42,170 nt of DNA from an uncultured Tissierellia bacterium (GCA_902489375.1 CABTZP010000001.1:1-42170); one strand, 5' to 3'; positions 1 through 8,142 are shown, numbered from the stretch's first letter. The notes: generated by a model not told the origin, from the letters alone. Made by a program: numbers and translations.

Positions 1-583
1 CTTCATTGCCAAAGACCAAAGACCATTTCTCAGGCGGCGCCTGGCCGGGAAGGGGGGAAGCCTGGGGATCGAGCATAAAAAGAAAGAGTTTTCGGTTCGG
101 ATCCGGAAAAGCCCTCCGATATTCTTCCAAATTGTGATAATGGCTATAGCGAAGATGAAAAACGGCCCCCATCGAAGAACGAATCGTTCGAGGATGATCA
201 AAGTCGCAGGAATCCCCCAGGGTCACCAGATCGTGCAAGCCAAAGGCAAGAAGGGATCGGGAGATGTTTCCCAGGTTTCCCATATCGGAAACCCGGTCCA
301 GGACCACATGGTTTTTATCTCGAACCCCTTCATGAACCGTCTTAAAAACGCCAACAAGGTAGGTATTTCCTTTTACCGCCAATCTTTTGATCTCCTTATC
401 GGCGATCCGGTAGGGAATCTTTTTTTCTTCCAGGAGGCCGATGACCTTCTCCTTTTCCCGAAAATCCGAAGAAATGAGAATGTCCATAATCTTTTCCGGC
501 GCATGCAAAATCAGCTCCATGGTCGGAAAGGCCCCCAACGTATAGGAGTACCCTTCCTCTTTTTTATATTTTTTCCAGACCAT
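1..583 (-). CDS. TrmH/SpoU-family RNA 2'-O-methyltransferase, 3' end cut off by window edge
   Basis: Reading the minus strand from ATG at 583 gives about 194 codons with no stop before the window ends. The N-terminal ~100 residues resemble the substrate-binding domain of SpoU/TrmH enzymes (ribosomal-L30e-like fold). They are followed by the family's motif 1, seen as NLGNISRSLLAFG, and near the edge by FGNE, the beginning of motif 2. These SPOUT enzymes methylate the 2'-OH of rRNA or tRNA nucleotides using S-adenosylmethionine. The start is supported by AGGGAGGG just upstream of the ATG. A minus-strand -10 hexamer TATAAT lies at 669-674. Motif 3 and the C-terminus are outside the window, so the substrate cannot be assigned. 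The gene is divergent from pncB. Confidence 0.85.
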   Translation of the reverse strand, partial: MVWKKYKKEEGYSYTLGAFPTMELILHAPEKIMDILISSDFREKEKVIGLLEEKKIPYRIADKEIKRLAVKGNTYLVGVFKTVHEGVRDKNHVVLDRVSDMGNLGNISRSLLAFGLHDLVTLGDSCDFDHPRTIRSSMGAVFHLRYSHYHNLEEYRRAFPDPNRKLFLFMLDPQASPLPGQAPPEKWSLVFGNE

Positions 584-691
584 CAGCCCTCCCTTTTGCC
601 CAGACCTTTGCGAAAGCAAAGCGGGCGTAAAGCCTATTTTTCAAAGAAAAAGAATCCTTCGTCTTTCCATTATATTCCTTCCCCCAAAAGG

Positions 692-712
692 CCAGGAAAA
701 ATGTTTTCCTGG
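692..712. promoter_or_regulatory. 21-bp perfect palindrome between the divergent trmH-like and pncB genes
   Basis: CCAGGAAAA and TTTTCCTGG flank a 3-nt spacer (ATG), giving 9-bp perfect arms. The site lies between a minus-strand -10 (669-674) and a plus-strand -10 (752-757) and overlaps the expected -35 region of the minus promoter. It could be an operator. No regulator is identified, and a hairpin role in RNA is not excluded. Confidence 0.4.
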
Positions 713-751
713 ATCTTTTCCCTTTTTTGTTCGATTGAAAGGGAATTCCGA

Positions 752-757
752 TATAAT
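752..757 (+). promoter_or_regulatory. -10 hexamer of a probable pncB promoter
   Basis: A perfect TATAAT lies 90 nt before the pncB start codon. No good -35 hexamer sits 16-18 nt upstream (GTTCGA or TTCGAT), so the promoter may be weak or activator dependent. The upstream palindrome at 692-712 would lie near -70. Confidence 0.45.
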
Positions 758-846
758 ACTAGAAAAGCCAAGGGGACCTTTTGCCAAAGACATATTCTTT
801 GCATCCTATTTTTTCCAGATCCCAGTGAACTTTCGAGGAGGAGTCC

Positions 847-2307
847 ATGAATCGCAATGAAGAAAACCTAACCATGCTCTTTGATTACTATGAAATGACC
901 ATGGCAAACGGTTACTATGAATATGGAGCCGGTGATGTGATCAGCACCTTTGATCTGTTTTACCGAAAAAATCCGGATAATGCCGGTTTTTCAATCTTTG
1001 CCGGTCTAGAATCCATTATTGATTACATCCAGAATCTGCATTTTTCCAAAGAAAATATTGATTTTTTGAAAAAGAAAAAAGTGTTTAATGAGGAGTTTCT
1101 AGACCGTTTAGAAGACTTTCACTTTACCGGAGATCTTTGGGCGGTTCCCGAAGGAACGGTTGTCTTCCCCCATGAGCCCCTCATTACCGTCCAGGCGCCC
1201 GTGATTGAAGCAAGCCTTCTGGAAACCATGCTCCTTCTTACCGTAAACCACCAGAGTCTCATTGCAACGAAAGCAAATCGAATCGTTCGCGCAGCAAAGG
1301 GCCGGCCAGTCATGGAGTTTGGGTCCCGTCGGGCTCAGGGGCCGGATGCCGCGACCTTGGGAGCCAAAGCCGCCTATATCGCCGGCTGCGTCGGGACGGC
1401 CAATACCCTTTGCGATGAACGTTTTGGGGTCCCCGCCCTGGGCACTATGGCCCATTCCTGGGTCATGAATTTTCCCAGTGAATTTGATGCGTTTAAGGCC
1501 TATGCCAAAACCTATCCCAATAACTGCGTTCTTCTTGCCGATACCTATGATGTCTTAAATTCCGGCGTTCCCAATGCCATTCGGACCTTTAAAGAAGTCC
1601 TGGCGCCCATGGGATATCGCCCGGGCGGAATCCGTCTGGATTCCGGAGATATCGCCTACCTGAGCAAAAAAGCCCGGATCATGCTCGATGAAGCAGGTTT
1701 CCCGGATGCAACCATTGTTGCCTCCAACGGATTGGATGAGTACCGGATCCGGGATATTTTGGACCAGGGCGCTCAAATTAACAGTTTTGGCGTGGGTGAG
1801 CGGCTGATTACCGCAGCCTCGGATCCAGTCTTCGGCGGCGTTTATAAGGTCAATGAGCTAAAGATCAAGGGCGAGCGTGTTCCTAAAATTAAGGTCACCG
1901 AAAATGTCGATAAAATTACTACGCCTGGCTTTAAGCACTTTTACCGGTTCTATGATCAGGAGGGCATGGCCCTGGCTGACCTGATTGCTCTAGCCGATGA
2001 AAAATTGCCGGACGGAGAGCCTTTTGAAATCTTCCACCCCATATACACCTGGAAAAAAACCCTCCTTAAAAACTATCAGATCCGCCCCATGCATGAGCAT
2101 ATTTTCCATGAAGGAAAACTGATTTATGACCTTCCCAGTCTCCAGGAAAGCAAGGCCTATTGCCAAAAAGAAATCGAATCCCTCTGGGAGGAATACCGTC
2201 GTTTCGATCAGCCCCATATTTATAAGGTCGATCTTTCTAAAGATCTCTGGAATCTCAAGCAAAAACTTTTAAATGAAGAGCGGGCCAAGGTTTTTCATAT
2301 CGATTAA
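847..2307 (+). CDS. pncB: nicotinate phosphoribosyltransferase
   Basis: This 486-residue protein matches the long Firmicute form of NAPRTase. It makes nicotinate mononucleotide from nicotinate and PRPP with ATP hydrolysis, the entry step of the Preiss-Handler NAD salvage route in the cytoplasm. Recognisable segments are the N-terminal LFDYYEMTMANGYYE, FGSRRAQGPDAATLGAKAA (about residues 159-177), the GTMAHSWVMNFPSE block around 200 and the phosphate-binding region RLDSGD (about 264). The ATG is preceded by GAGGAGGAG at good spacing. It stands alone on the plus strand among minus-strand genes, and an inverted repeat at 2392-2424 can end its transcript. The window also encodes CinA, whose C-terminal domain family often deamidates NMN to the same product. 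Any metabolic link between the two is an inference. Confidence 0.96.
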   Translation: MNRNEENLTMLFDYYEMTMANGYYEYGAGDVISTFDLFYRKNPDNAGFSIFAGLESIIDYIQNLHFSKENIDFLKKKKVFNEEFLDRLEDFHFTGDLWAVPEGTVVFPHEPLITVQAPVIEASLLETMLLLTVNHQSLIATKANRIVRAAKGRPVMEFGSRRAQGPDAATLGAKAAYIAGCVGTANTLCDERFGVPALGTMAHSWVMNFPSEFDAFKAYAKTYPNNCVLLADTYDVLNSGVPNAIRTFKEVLAPMGYRPGGIRLDSGDIAYLSKKARIMLDEAGFPDATIVASNGLDEYRIRDILDQGAQINSFGVGERLITAASDPVFGGVYKVNELKIKGERVPKIKVTENVDKITTPGFKHFYRFYDQEGMALADLIALADEKLPDGEPFEIFHPIYTWKKTLLKNYQIRPMHEHIFHEGKLIYDLPSLQESKAYCQKEIESLWEEYRRFDQPHIYKVDLSKDLWNLKQKLLNEERAKVFHID

Positions 2308-2391
2308 AGACGATTTTCTTCGATCAAGTTTTGCTTTCCAAAGATCCGCCTTTCTTTGCGCCATGAATTTTCTCAATAAAAGGATAAGAAA

Positions 2392-2424
2392 CCCGAAGAG
2401 AGCTGCTTTTTTTCTCTCTTCGGG
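2392..2424. terminator. bidirectional intrinsic terminator between pncB and pta
   Basis: An 11-bp perfect stem is formed by CCCGAAGAGAG (2392-2402) and CTCTCTTCGGG (2414-2424) with an 11-nt loop. The minus strand continues with TTTCTTATCCTTTT, a plausible U-rich tail for pta. The plus-strand tail CTTCTATT is weaker. It lies between convergent pncB and pta. Confidence 0.75.
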
Positions 2425-2542
2425 CTTCTATTGATGAAAAGGATCTTCCGGTTTCTCCCCCCGCGATCCAAAATGGCGGTCCTTTTGCCATCCAATCCCA
2501 TTCGTATTCTATTTTATTGTGCGTCTTTCATAAAGGGTTCGT

Positions 2543-3541
2543 TTAATAGGGCTGATCCTGTAAAGAGTGCTCCAGCGCCATGGCCGCGGTAACAATGGCC
2601 GTCAGGAAAACATCCTCTTCGGTACATCCACGGGAAAGGTCGTTGATCGGGGCGTTAAGGCCAAGGAGGATCGGGCCGAGGGCAAGGTAATGGCCCAGGT
2701 GCTGACCGATTTTATATCCGATATTTCCAGCATCTAGGTTGGGGAAAATGAAGACGTTGGCATGCCCGGCAATTTTTGATCCCTGCGCTTTTCTGGCGCC
2801 GATGACCGGAACAACAGCCGCGTCGAACTGAAGCTCCCCGTCGACAGGAAGTCTGGGGAACATCTTATGGGCAAGCTTTGTCGCTTCCACCATTTTTTCC
2901 TGTTCGGGAGAAGATGCCGACCCTTTGGTTGAGAAGGAGAGCATGGCAATCTTGGGGTCAATGCCGAACATTTTCGCGAATTTTGCCGCATCGTGCGAAA
3001 TATAAACCAGCTCTTCCGGCGTAGGCATAATGTTTACCGCAATGTCCGCGAACACATATTCCTGATTTTCCGGACCGACCATGATCATCGCGCCGGAAAC
3101 CAGCTTGGAATCAGGAGAAGTCTTAATCAGCTTCAAAGCCGGGAGAATCGTTTCCGCTGTTGAACCGACTGCGCCGGAAATCATCCCATCCGCCAAACCC
3201 TGATAAATTAACATGGTTCCAAAATAGTTGGGATTGCGCAGCATTTTACGGGCGGTTTCTTCATCTTCCTTCCCATTGCGGCGTTTGACGTAATCCTCTA
3301 CCATTTTATCAATATCCGGATAATTATTAATGTCAATAATCTCCAGGTCCCCGATATTTTTACCGATTTCCTTTGCCTGAACAGTAATGACATCCGGCTG
3401 TCCTAAAACGATGGGGTGAATATATCCCAATTCCTGATGGCGGATCGCCGCGCTTAAAACACGCTGAGAATAGCCCTCTGCAAAAACAATACGCAAACCA
3501 TGGCCTTTAATGCGATCCTGCAAGTCTTTAATGATACCCAT
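2543..3541 (-). CDS. pta: phosphate acetyltransferase
   Basis: This 332-residue protein is a single-domain Pta, which interconverts acetyl-CoA and acetyl phosphate. It is close to the usual 320-335 residues of the short clostridial/bacillary form. Supporting segments include the N-terminal RIVFAEGYSQRVLSAA, GMISGAVGSTAETILPALK (about 119-137), FSTKGSASSPE (about 203-213) and the C-terminal LLGLNAPINDLSRGC. The start is fixed by AAGGAGGG seven or so nt before ATG. It is monocistronic here: acetate kinase (ackA), its common neighbour, is not adjacent. An extended -10 promoter is seen at 3650-3677. It would support acetate fermentation with ATP yield if ackA lies elsewhere. Confidence 0.96.
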   Translation of the reverse strand: MGIIKDLQDRIKGHGLRIVFAEGYSQRVLSAAIRHQELGYIHPIVLGQPDVITVQAKEIGKNIGDLEIIDINNYPDIDKMVEDYVKRRNGKEDEETARKMLRNPNYFGTMLIYQGLADGMISGAVGSTAETILPALKLIKTSPDSKLVSGAMIMVGPENQEYVFADIAVNIMPTPEELVYISHDAAKFAKMFGIDPKIAMLSFSTKGSASSPEQEKMVEATKLAHKMFPRLPVDGELQFDAAVVPVIGARKAQGSKIAGHANVFIFPNLDAGNIGYKIGQHLGHYLALGPILLGLNAPINDLSRGCTEEDVFLTAIVTAAMALEHSLQDQPY

Positions 3542-3649
3542 AAACCCTCCTTGAATTCAAAAACCGCCTTCTACGGGAAGCGGCGAAAGTCGAACTCTTC
3601 CGCCTTTCTTCAGTCATTTTTGATCTTTTCTAAAGTGTACTCATTATAG

Positions 3650-3677
3650 ATCATAACACTTTATTGCATACCCGCAA
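3650..3677 (-). promoter_or_regulatory. probable pta promoter with extended -10
   Basis: On the minus strand TTGCGG (3672-3677) and TATGAT (3650-3655) are separated by 16 nt. A TG dinucleotide sits one base before the -10 (TGTTATGAT), the extended -10 pattern. A second TATAAT (3643-3648) overlaps nearby without a good -35. The predicted leader is about 100 nt. Confidence 0.5.
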
Positions 3678-3784
3678 TTCAGAGAAAATCATTTATTTCT
3701 TTCGATTTGTCAAAAATATGTGTTTTTAAAATACCAATTTTTAGCGGATTTCCCTTCCTTCTCGCCTGAGTGCTCAGCCAAATT

Positions 3785-4822
3785 TTATTTTTGAATGGCC
3801 TTTTCCAAAGCTGATGATTCTTCACGAGATAGGGCCTGCTCTGACTCACCATTTTTTATGGTTTTACAGAAGATGTTCGACCCCTCCGAAGAATAAATCG
3901 AAGTCAGAAGAATCCCATCCCGATGCTCATCCAGAAGGACCAGACTAAAGGAATGCTTGCCCGAAAGCTCTTCAAAGGCGTCATACCGATTCATGCACAC
4001 CTTGGAAATGGCTAAAGAAAGTTGATCTTTGAGGAGATTTGACTGGACCTTAAGCTGCTTTTTCTGGCTTTCTTCCTGAGCGCTTAGCCTCTGTTCCGTT
4101 TCTTTTTCAATCCGGTCCATTCGATCTGTCAAATCAATGTTTGTCGACTGAAGGGCATCTCGGGTCTTTTGATCAATCGCAGAAAGACTCTGATTGACAA
4201 AAAGATCCAAATCTTCAACCGCTTGGATCCGCTCTCTTTTTTCTTCCGCCATCGCGTCATTGGTCTGTTTTTCAAAGGACTTTAAGGCCTCGGCAACCCC
4301 ATCAAAACGCACAAAGGCTTCTTCTTCATCTTTTTTCATTCTTCGGTCCAAATCATTGGTAAATTCCTGAACATGGGTCTGGACAAAAGCCGTGAGCTTC
4401 TCGATGGCCTGAATATTTTCTCCTTCAACCTGATCCATCCGGGCATAGACTTGTTCGTCCAGCCTTTTCATCTCCGAACTAAGTTTTTCTTCTGTCGAAT
4501 GAAAATCCGCTGATAACTGGCCTGTCACGGTATCAAATTTTTCATTTAGGGCCTTCGTCTTCTCTTCATTGGCAGCTTTTACCCAGGCTTCCAGATCTTT
4601 TACCGTTTGGTCGGTTTTTTCATCCTTTTCTTTAAAAAGATCAAGATCCGTTCCAAACTGAAGCAAAAGCTCTTCCATATTGACGTCTCCATGACCTCGG
4701 AGCAGATGATTATACCTTTTGTTCAACCGGTCAATTTTTGAGCGGGTATTAAAGGAAAAATAGAGGCTGGCCCCGGAAAGAAGGAAGGCAAGAATGCCAA
4801 AAATAACCATGGCCTTACTCAT
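3785..4822 (-). CDS. DUF4446-family membrane-anchored coiled-coil protein, expanded
   Basis: The chosen ATG at 4822 follows AGGAGG by 8 nt and gives 345 residues; a GTG three codons upstream sits too close to that ribosome binding site. Residues about 4-24 form one membrane segment. Residues ~30-270 are rich in Glu, Lys, Gln and Asp with few helix breakers, consistent with a long coiled coil. The last ~74 residues (272-345) contain MNRYDAFEELSG, SFSLVLLDEHRDGILLTSIY and IKNGESEQALS, the conserved block I associate with DUF4446 proteins encoded next to parB in Clostridia. From memory such proteins are usually about 150-180 residues, so the coiled coil is roughly doubled here. The gene overlaps the parB stop by 8 nt, implying translational coupling. 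Function is unknown; a role at the membrane in origin organisation is speculative. Confidence 0.75.
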   Translation of the reverse strand: MSKAMVIFGILAFLLSGASLYFSFNTRSKIDRLNKRYNHLLRGHGDVNMEELLLQFGTDLDLFKEKDEKTDQTVKDLEAWVKAANEEKTKALNEKFDTVTGQLSADFHSTEEKLSSEMKRLDEQVYARMDQVEGENIQAIEKLTAFVQTHVQEFTNDLDRRMKKDEEEAFVRFDGVAEALKSFEKQTNDAMAEEKRERIQAVEDLDLFVNQSLSAIDQKTRDALQSTNIDLTDRMDRIEKETEQRLSAQEESQKKQLKVQSNLLKDQLSLAISKVCMNRYDAFEELSGKHSFSLVLLDEHRDGILLTSIYSSEGSNIFCKTIKNGESEQALSREESSALEKAIQK

Positions 4823-5807
4823 TTTCTTCACCTCCTAAAAGCTTTTCCGAAAATTGATTCAGATCTTCCAGGGAATAGCAGGCAATTTGAATGTCCCAGC
4901 CTTTCTTTCGAGAACAAATGGTCACCGGCGTGCCCAAAGTCTCTGACAATCGCTCTTCCAGATCTTGAATAAAGATATTATTTTTTTTCTTTTTTAGGCT
5001 GGCTGCGCTCATCTTTTTTTCAGCGGCATTTACATTCAGTTTTCCCGTAAGAAAAAGATCTCGGATTTTTCCTCTCTTTTTTAAATCCGGCTCAGAAAGG
5101 AGGGTCCTGGCCTGCGAAGAAGAAAGCTTCCCCTCAATAAGGGCTTTTTTGGAAAGATCATCTAAGGAATCCAGACGGCTGATGTTAGCAATATATGCCC
5201 TTGATTTTCCCAAAAGCCTTGCTAAGGCTTCCTGGGTGAGCGCATGGTCCGCCATAATTTCCTTATAGGCCTGAGCCTCCTCCAAAGGATTGAGATTCTC
5301 CCTTTGAATATTTTCCACCACAGAAAGAAGTGCCCCTTTCTTTTGGCTGTCCCTGCGGATCATCACCGGAATTTCGCGTAATCCCGCCTCTTTGGCTGCC
5401 CGGTACCTTCTCTCCCCCGCAATGATAAGATACGGGGCGTCCCCTTCCTCCCTCGGATGTTTTTCTAAAACAACAATCGGCTGCAAGAGCCCATATTTTT
5501 TAATCGAATCAGAAAGCTCTTTTAACGCCTCCGGATCAAAATGCTTCCTCGGCTGATCCGGATTCGGCGAAATCTGCTCTAATGGAAGCATTTGGGTCAA
5601 AAGCTCGGTTTGCGTCTGATCTCTTTGAGGTCTTTTTTTCTGGGCGGATTCCTTTTCTTTATCCTGGATCGGCTTTTCTGCCTTTGAATCCTTTTTTTGT
5701 CCCTCCTCAGCCCTCTTTTGCTCTTCCGAAAGCGTATTTTCTTCTTTTTCATCAGGATCGGGAATCAGAGCCGCTAATCCCCGTCCCAGTCCTCGTTTTT
5801 TGGCCAT
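4815..5807 (-). CDS. parB: chromosome partitioning protein ParB (Spo0J-type CTPase)
   Basis: This 330-residue protein opens with MAKKRGLGRGLAALIPD, the Spo0J N-terminal motif that contacts ParA. A charged Lys/Glu/Gln linker (~20-75) follows. The ParB CTP-binding fold carries ISPNPDQPRKHF, GLLQPIVV, GERRYRAAKEAG and VVENIQRENLNPLEEA. The helix-turn-helix is LTQEALARLLGKSRAYIANI, and a dimerisation region closes the protein. ParB loads at parS as a CTP-dependent clamp and spreads to organise the origin. Its recognition helix reads SRAYIANISRLDSL rather than the familiar SRPHVANHLRLLTL type, which may relate to the altered parS core at 8044-8200. The N-terminal linker is longer than in Bacillus. 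It lies 79 nt after parA and overlaps the DUF4446 gene. Confidence 0.95.
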   Translation of the reverse strand: MAKKRGLGRGLAALIPDPDEKEENTLSEEQKRAEEGQKKDSKAEKPIQDKEKESAQKKRPQRDQTQTELLTQMLPLEQISPNPDQPRKHFDPEALKELSDSIKKYGLLQPIVVLEKHPREEGDAPYLIIAGERRYRAAKEAGLREIPVMIRRDSQKKGALLSVVENIQRENLNPLEEAQAYKEIMADHALTQEALARLLGKSRAYIANISRLDSLDDLSKKALIEGKLSSSQARTLLSEPDLKKRGKIRDLFLTGKLNVNAAEKKMSAASLKKKKNNIFIQDLEERLSETLGTPVTICSRKKGWDIQIACYSLEDLNQFSEKLLGGEENE

Positions 5808-5886
5808 GTCATTTCTCCCTTATCTATCGCGCCTGTTTTCCTGGCTTGGCTTTTTTCCCTATCCATGCGAAACCTTCGGATTTCTT

Positions 5887-6675
5887 TCATTTTTTCATTT
5901 GCTCGTCTTTTCTTTTTTTCAGCTCTTTTGCCAGATTGATGTAGGCCTGAGCACCTTTGGAGAATCGATCAAAGTGAATAATACTTTCTCCATAGGATGG
6001 AGCCTCGGCTAAACGAACATTTCGTGGAATCACCGTCTTAAAAACTCGATCTCCAAAATATTTTTTTACTTCTGCTTCGACATCCTGGGCAAGATTGGTC
6101 CTTCGATCGACCATGGAGAGAAGAACCCCCTCCACCTCTAAGGCGGGATTGATGCTTTTTCTGATCATCTCAAGGGTAGAGACCAGCTGGCTGACCCCTT
6201 CCAAGGCGAAAAATTCAGTTTGAATGGGTATCAAAACGGAATCTGAAGCCGCCAGGGCATTGAGACTAAGCATCCCTAAAGAGGGGGGACAGTCGATAAA
6301 GATATAATCATACCGGTCCTTCACCGCTTCCAAAGGTTTTTTTAATCTCAGGTTTCGGTCTTCCAGACCCAGGGCTTCGATTTCAAAACCGGTCAGATCC
6401 GGACTTGACGGAATCAAATGCAGGTGACTGTTTTGGATGTCTTTTTTTGCCTGATCCATCGTCGCGTTGCCCAGTAGGACCTGATAGAGATCCGCCGTAA
6501 GAGACTCCTTATCCACGCCCAATCCCGAAGTGGTGTTGCCCTGAGGATCCATATCCAGGACCAAAACTTTTTTCTTTTTTAAGGAGGTATCGGCGAGCGC
6601 CGTGGACAGATTGATGACGGTTGTCGTTTTGCCGACCCCGCCTTTTTGATTGTACACGCTAATAATTCGAGTCAT
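5887..6675 (-). CDS. parA: chromosome partitioning ATPase ParA (Soj)
   Basis: This 262-residue Walker-type ATPase has the deviant Walker A motif KGGVGKTT (about 11-18), the A' block VLVLDMDPQGN and the Walker B-like YIFIDCPPSLGMLSLNAL. It is the usual length of Soj. Soj binds DNA nonspecifically as an ATP dimer, is stimulated by ParB, and in Bacillus also controls DnaA. The ATG overlaps the cinA stop as ATGA (6672-6675), with AGGATGG as ribosome binding site, so it should be translated together with cinA. The tail KELKKRKDEQMKK is basic. Confidence 0.96.
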   Translation of the reverse strand: MTRIISVYNQKGGVGKTTTVINLSTALADTSLKKKKVLVLDMDPQGNTTSGLGVDKESLTADLYQVLLGNATMDQAKKDIQNSHLHLIPSSPDLTGFEIEALGLEDRNLRLKKPLEAVKDRYDYIFIDCPPSLGMLSLNALAASDSVLIPIQTEFFALEGVSQLVSTLEMIRKSINPALEVEGVLLSMVDRRTNLAQDVEAEVKKYFGDRVFKTVIPRNVRLAEAPSYGESIIHFDRFSKGAQAYINLAKELKKRKDEQMKK

Positions 6676-7925
6676 GGTTCCATCCTTTTTTGGCCTTCTT
6701 TTCGAAGATTAATCGTTGCCCGATCAATCGCCTGGTTGCAAATGATTCGTCGAATCATCTGCCGGCCGGTGTGGAGCTGGTATTCGTAAATCTCAACTTT
6801 TTCTCCGATGCCAATGCCCAAAAAGACGTGGCCGACTTCAGCGCCTTCTGGTCCTGCGTATCCAGTTGTCGCAATGCCCACATCGCATCCCGTTTTTTCC
6901 CGCAGGCCCTTTAACATTGCCCGGCAGGTTTTCTCAGAAACGGCGGAATCCCTTTTTAAAATTTTCTCAGGAACCCCAAGGACCTTTTGCTTGGCTTCAT
7001 CACTGTACACCACAAAAGACCCTTTGAAGGCTTTCGATGCTCCCGGACAATTGACAAATCTTGATGCCACCATTCCTCCAGTAAGGCTCTCCGCCATGGA
7101 AATCGTATAGTTTCTTTTTAACAGCTCCTTTAAAAGGGTTTCCTCCCGGCTTTCTTTATTCCAGTTGATGACTTTTTCTCCCAATTTTTCCTGGACAAGT
7201 TTAAGTCCCTTGTTCAAGCATTGATTTGCTTCTTCTTTGGTCTTTGCCTTCGCCGTAATGCGAACAAGGGCACCATCTGGCTTGACGTAGGGAGCAAAAG
7301 TAGGATTGGTGAAATTTTCCATTACGTATTCTAGCTCTTTAAAAAGCTGATATTCCCCAAGCAACCCCACCTTTACCTCCATAGAAAGGGTTGCAGCTTT
7401 GGCATGGTCCATTAAAGCCGGAACTAAGGCTAAGTCGACCATAGGCTCAAATTCGTCCGGTGGGCCTGGCAAAATGACAATGATTTTGTCTTTTCCATAG
7501 GCCTGAAAGGGAATCCATGCTCCAGAAGAGGTCCCGACAGTATTTTTTAATATTTTTGAACCCTGGGGAAAGATATAGGTTCTTTCTTCATCTTTTATGG
7601 ACTCAATATCCCCTTTAAAGAAGGCGGCAATTTGTTTTTTGCTCCCTTCGTCAATTTCCGTAGGAAGTCCAACGTATTGCAGAACGATGTTTTTGGTAAT
7701 ATCGTCATTCGTTGCGCCAAGGCCCCCCGACGTAATAACCATGTCCGATCGGGAAACGGCTAAATCCAGTGCCTTCAACAGCCTTTGATCATTGTCGCCA
7801 ACAACCTGAGTATGATAGACATCGTAGCCGAAGCTCGCCAGTATTCGACTCAGATACTGAACATCCGTATTAACGATATCGCCTAAAAGAAGTTCGGTTC
7901 CTACAGAAATGATTTCTACAATCAT
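6672..7925 (-). CDS. cinA: CinA family protein (MoCF-like domain plus NMN amidohydrolase-like domain)
   Basis: This 417-residue protein has two domains. The N-terminal MoCF/COG1058 domain (~1-170) carries ISVGTELLLGDIVNTD, MVITSGGLGATNDD and VILPGPPDEFEPM. The C-terminal CinA domain (~255-410) carries MAESLTGGMVASRFVNCPGASKAFKGS and GIATTGYAGP. COG1058 domains can act on ADP-ribose, and PncC-type C-terminal domains deamidate NMN to NaMN. In competent species cinA is linked to transformation. Here it is the first gene of the parAB operon, driven by an extended -10 promoter just downstream of parS. That placement is unlike Bacillus, where cinA sits beside recA. No other competence gene is seen. 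Confidence 0.93.
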   Translation of the reverse strand: MIVEIISVGTELLLGDIVNTDVQYLSRILASFGYDVYHTQVVGDNDQRLLKALDLAVSRSDMVITSGGLGATNDDITKNIVLQYVGLPTEIDEGSKKQIAAFFKGDIESIKDEERTYIFPQGSKILKNTVGTSSGAWIPFQAYGKDKIIVILPGPPDEFEPMVDLALVPALMDHAKAATLSMEVKVGLLGEYQLFKELEYVMENFTNPTFAPYVKPDGALVRITAKAKTKEEANQCLNKGLKLVQEKLGEKVINWNKESREETLLKELLKRNYTISMAESLTGGMVASRFVNCPGASKAFKGSFVVYSDEAKQKVLGVPEKILKRDSAVSEKTCRAMLKGLREKTGCDVGIATTGYAGPEGAEVGHVFLGIGIGEKVEIYEYQLHTGRQMIRRIICNQAIDRATINLRKEGQKRMEP

Positions 7926-8007
7926 GATTTTTCCTCGTTCTTTCCTCTAATGGATAAGAAGCTTTTTTCTTTAGTGTAAGAAATGTTCATTGCCATTCTT
8001 CTTTCTC

Positions 8008-8013
8008 ATTATA
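8008..8013 (-). promoter_or_regulatory. extended -10 of the cinA-parA-parB promoter
   Basis: On the minus strand TATAAT (8008-8013) is preceded by TG and one base (TGATATAAT). The -35 region (about 8031-8036) is AT rich but not consensus, as is common with extended -10 promoters. The expected start near 8001 leaves a leader of about 75 nt. The nearest parS (8044-8059) would lie about 45-60 bp upstream of the start site, close enough for ParB to influence the promoter. Confidence 0.55.
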
Positions 8014-8027
8014 TCAGGGATACTTTT

Positions 8028-8065
8028 AAAAAATAGACCGGAATGTTTCATATGAAACATTCCGG
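8028..8065 (-). terminator. 28-bp perfect palindrome containing parS-1 followed by a T tract; possible terminator of mnmE-mnmG-rsmG
   Basis: The parS core is extended on both sides by six matching bases (CCGGAA ... TTCCGG), so 8038-8065 is a perfect 28-bp inverted repeat. Read on the minus strand it is followed after TCTA by six T's (8028-8033). That is a plausible intrinsic terminator about 190 nt after the rsmG stop, and no other terminator is seen there. The A/T-rich centre weakens the hairpin, so this is an inference. Confidence 0.45.
8044..8059. promoter_or_regulatory. parS-like site 1
   Basis: TGTTTCATATGAAACA is a perfect 16-bp palindrome matching the bacterial parS consensus TGTTTCACGTGAAACA except for AT in place of CG at the centre. 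It is the first of three identical 16-mers in the 325-bp gap (7926-8250) between cinA and rsmG, beside parAB and about 7.6 kb from dnaA. That gap holds only these sites, the cinA promoter and the terminator-like palindrome; no gene is supported in it. Confidence 0.88.
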
Positions 8066-8142
8066 GAAAATTTAATTGAAATAGGGATGATTTTGCTTTC
8101 CTTGAAACAAAATGGGCAATCAAACAAGTCTTTTCGAAAAAA

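Noticed and set aside
134..850. 238-codon plus-strand open frame
   Set aside because: It is antisense to the TrmH-family gene, has odd composition, and continues through the promoter region into the pncB start.
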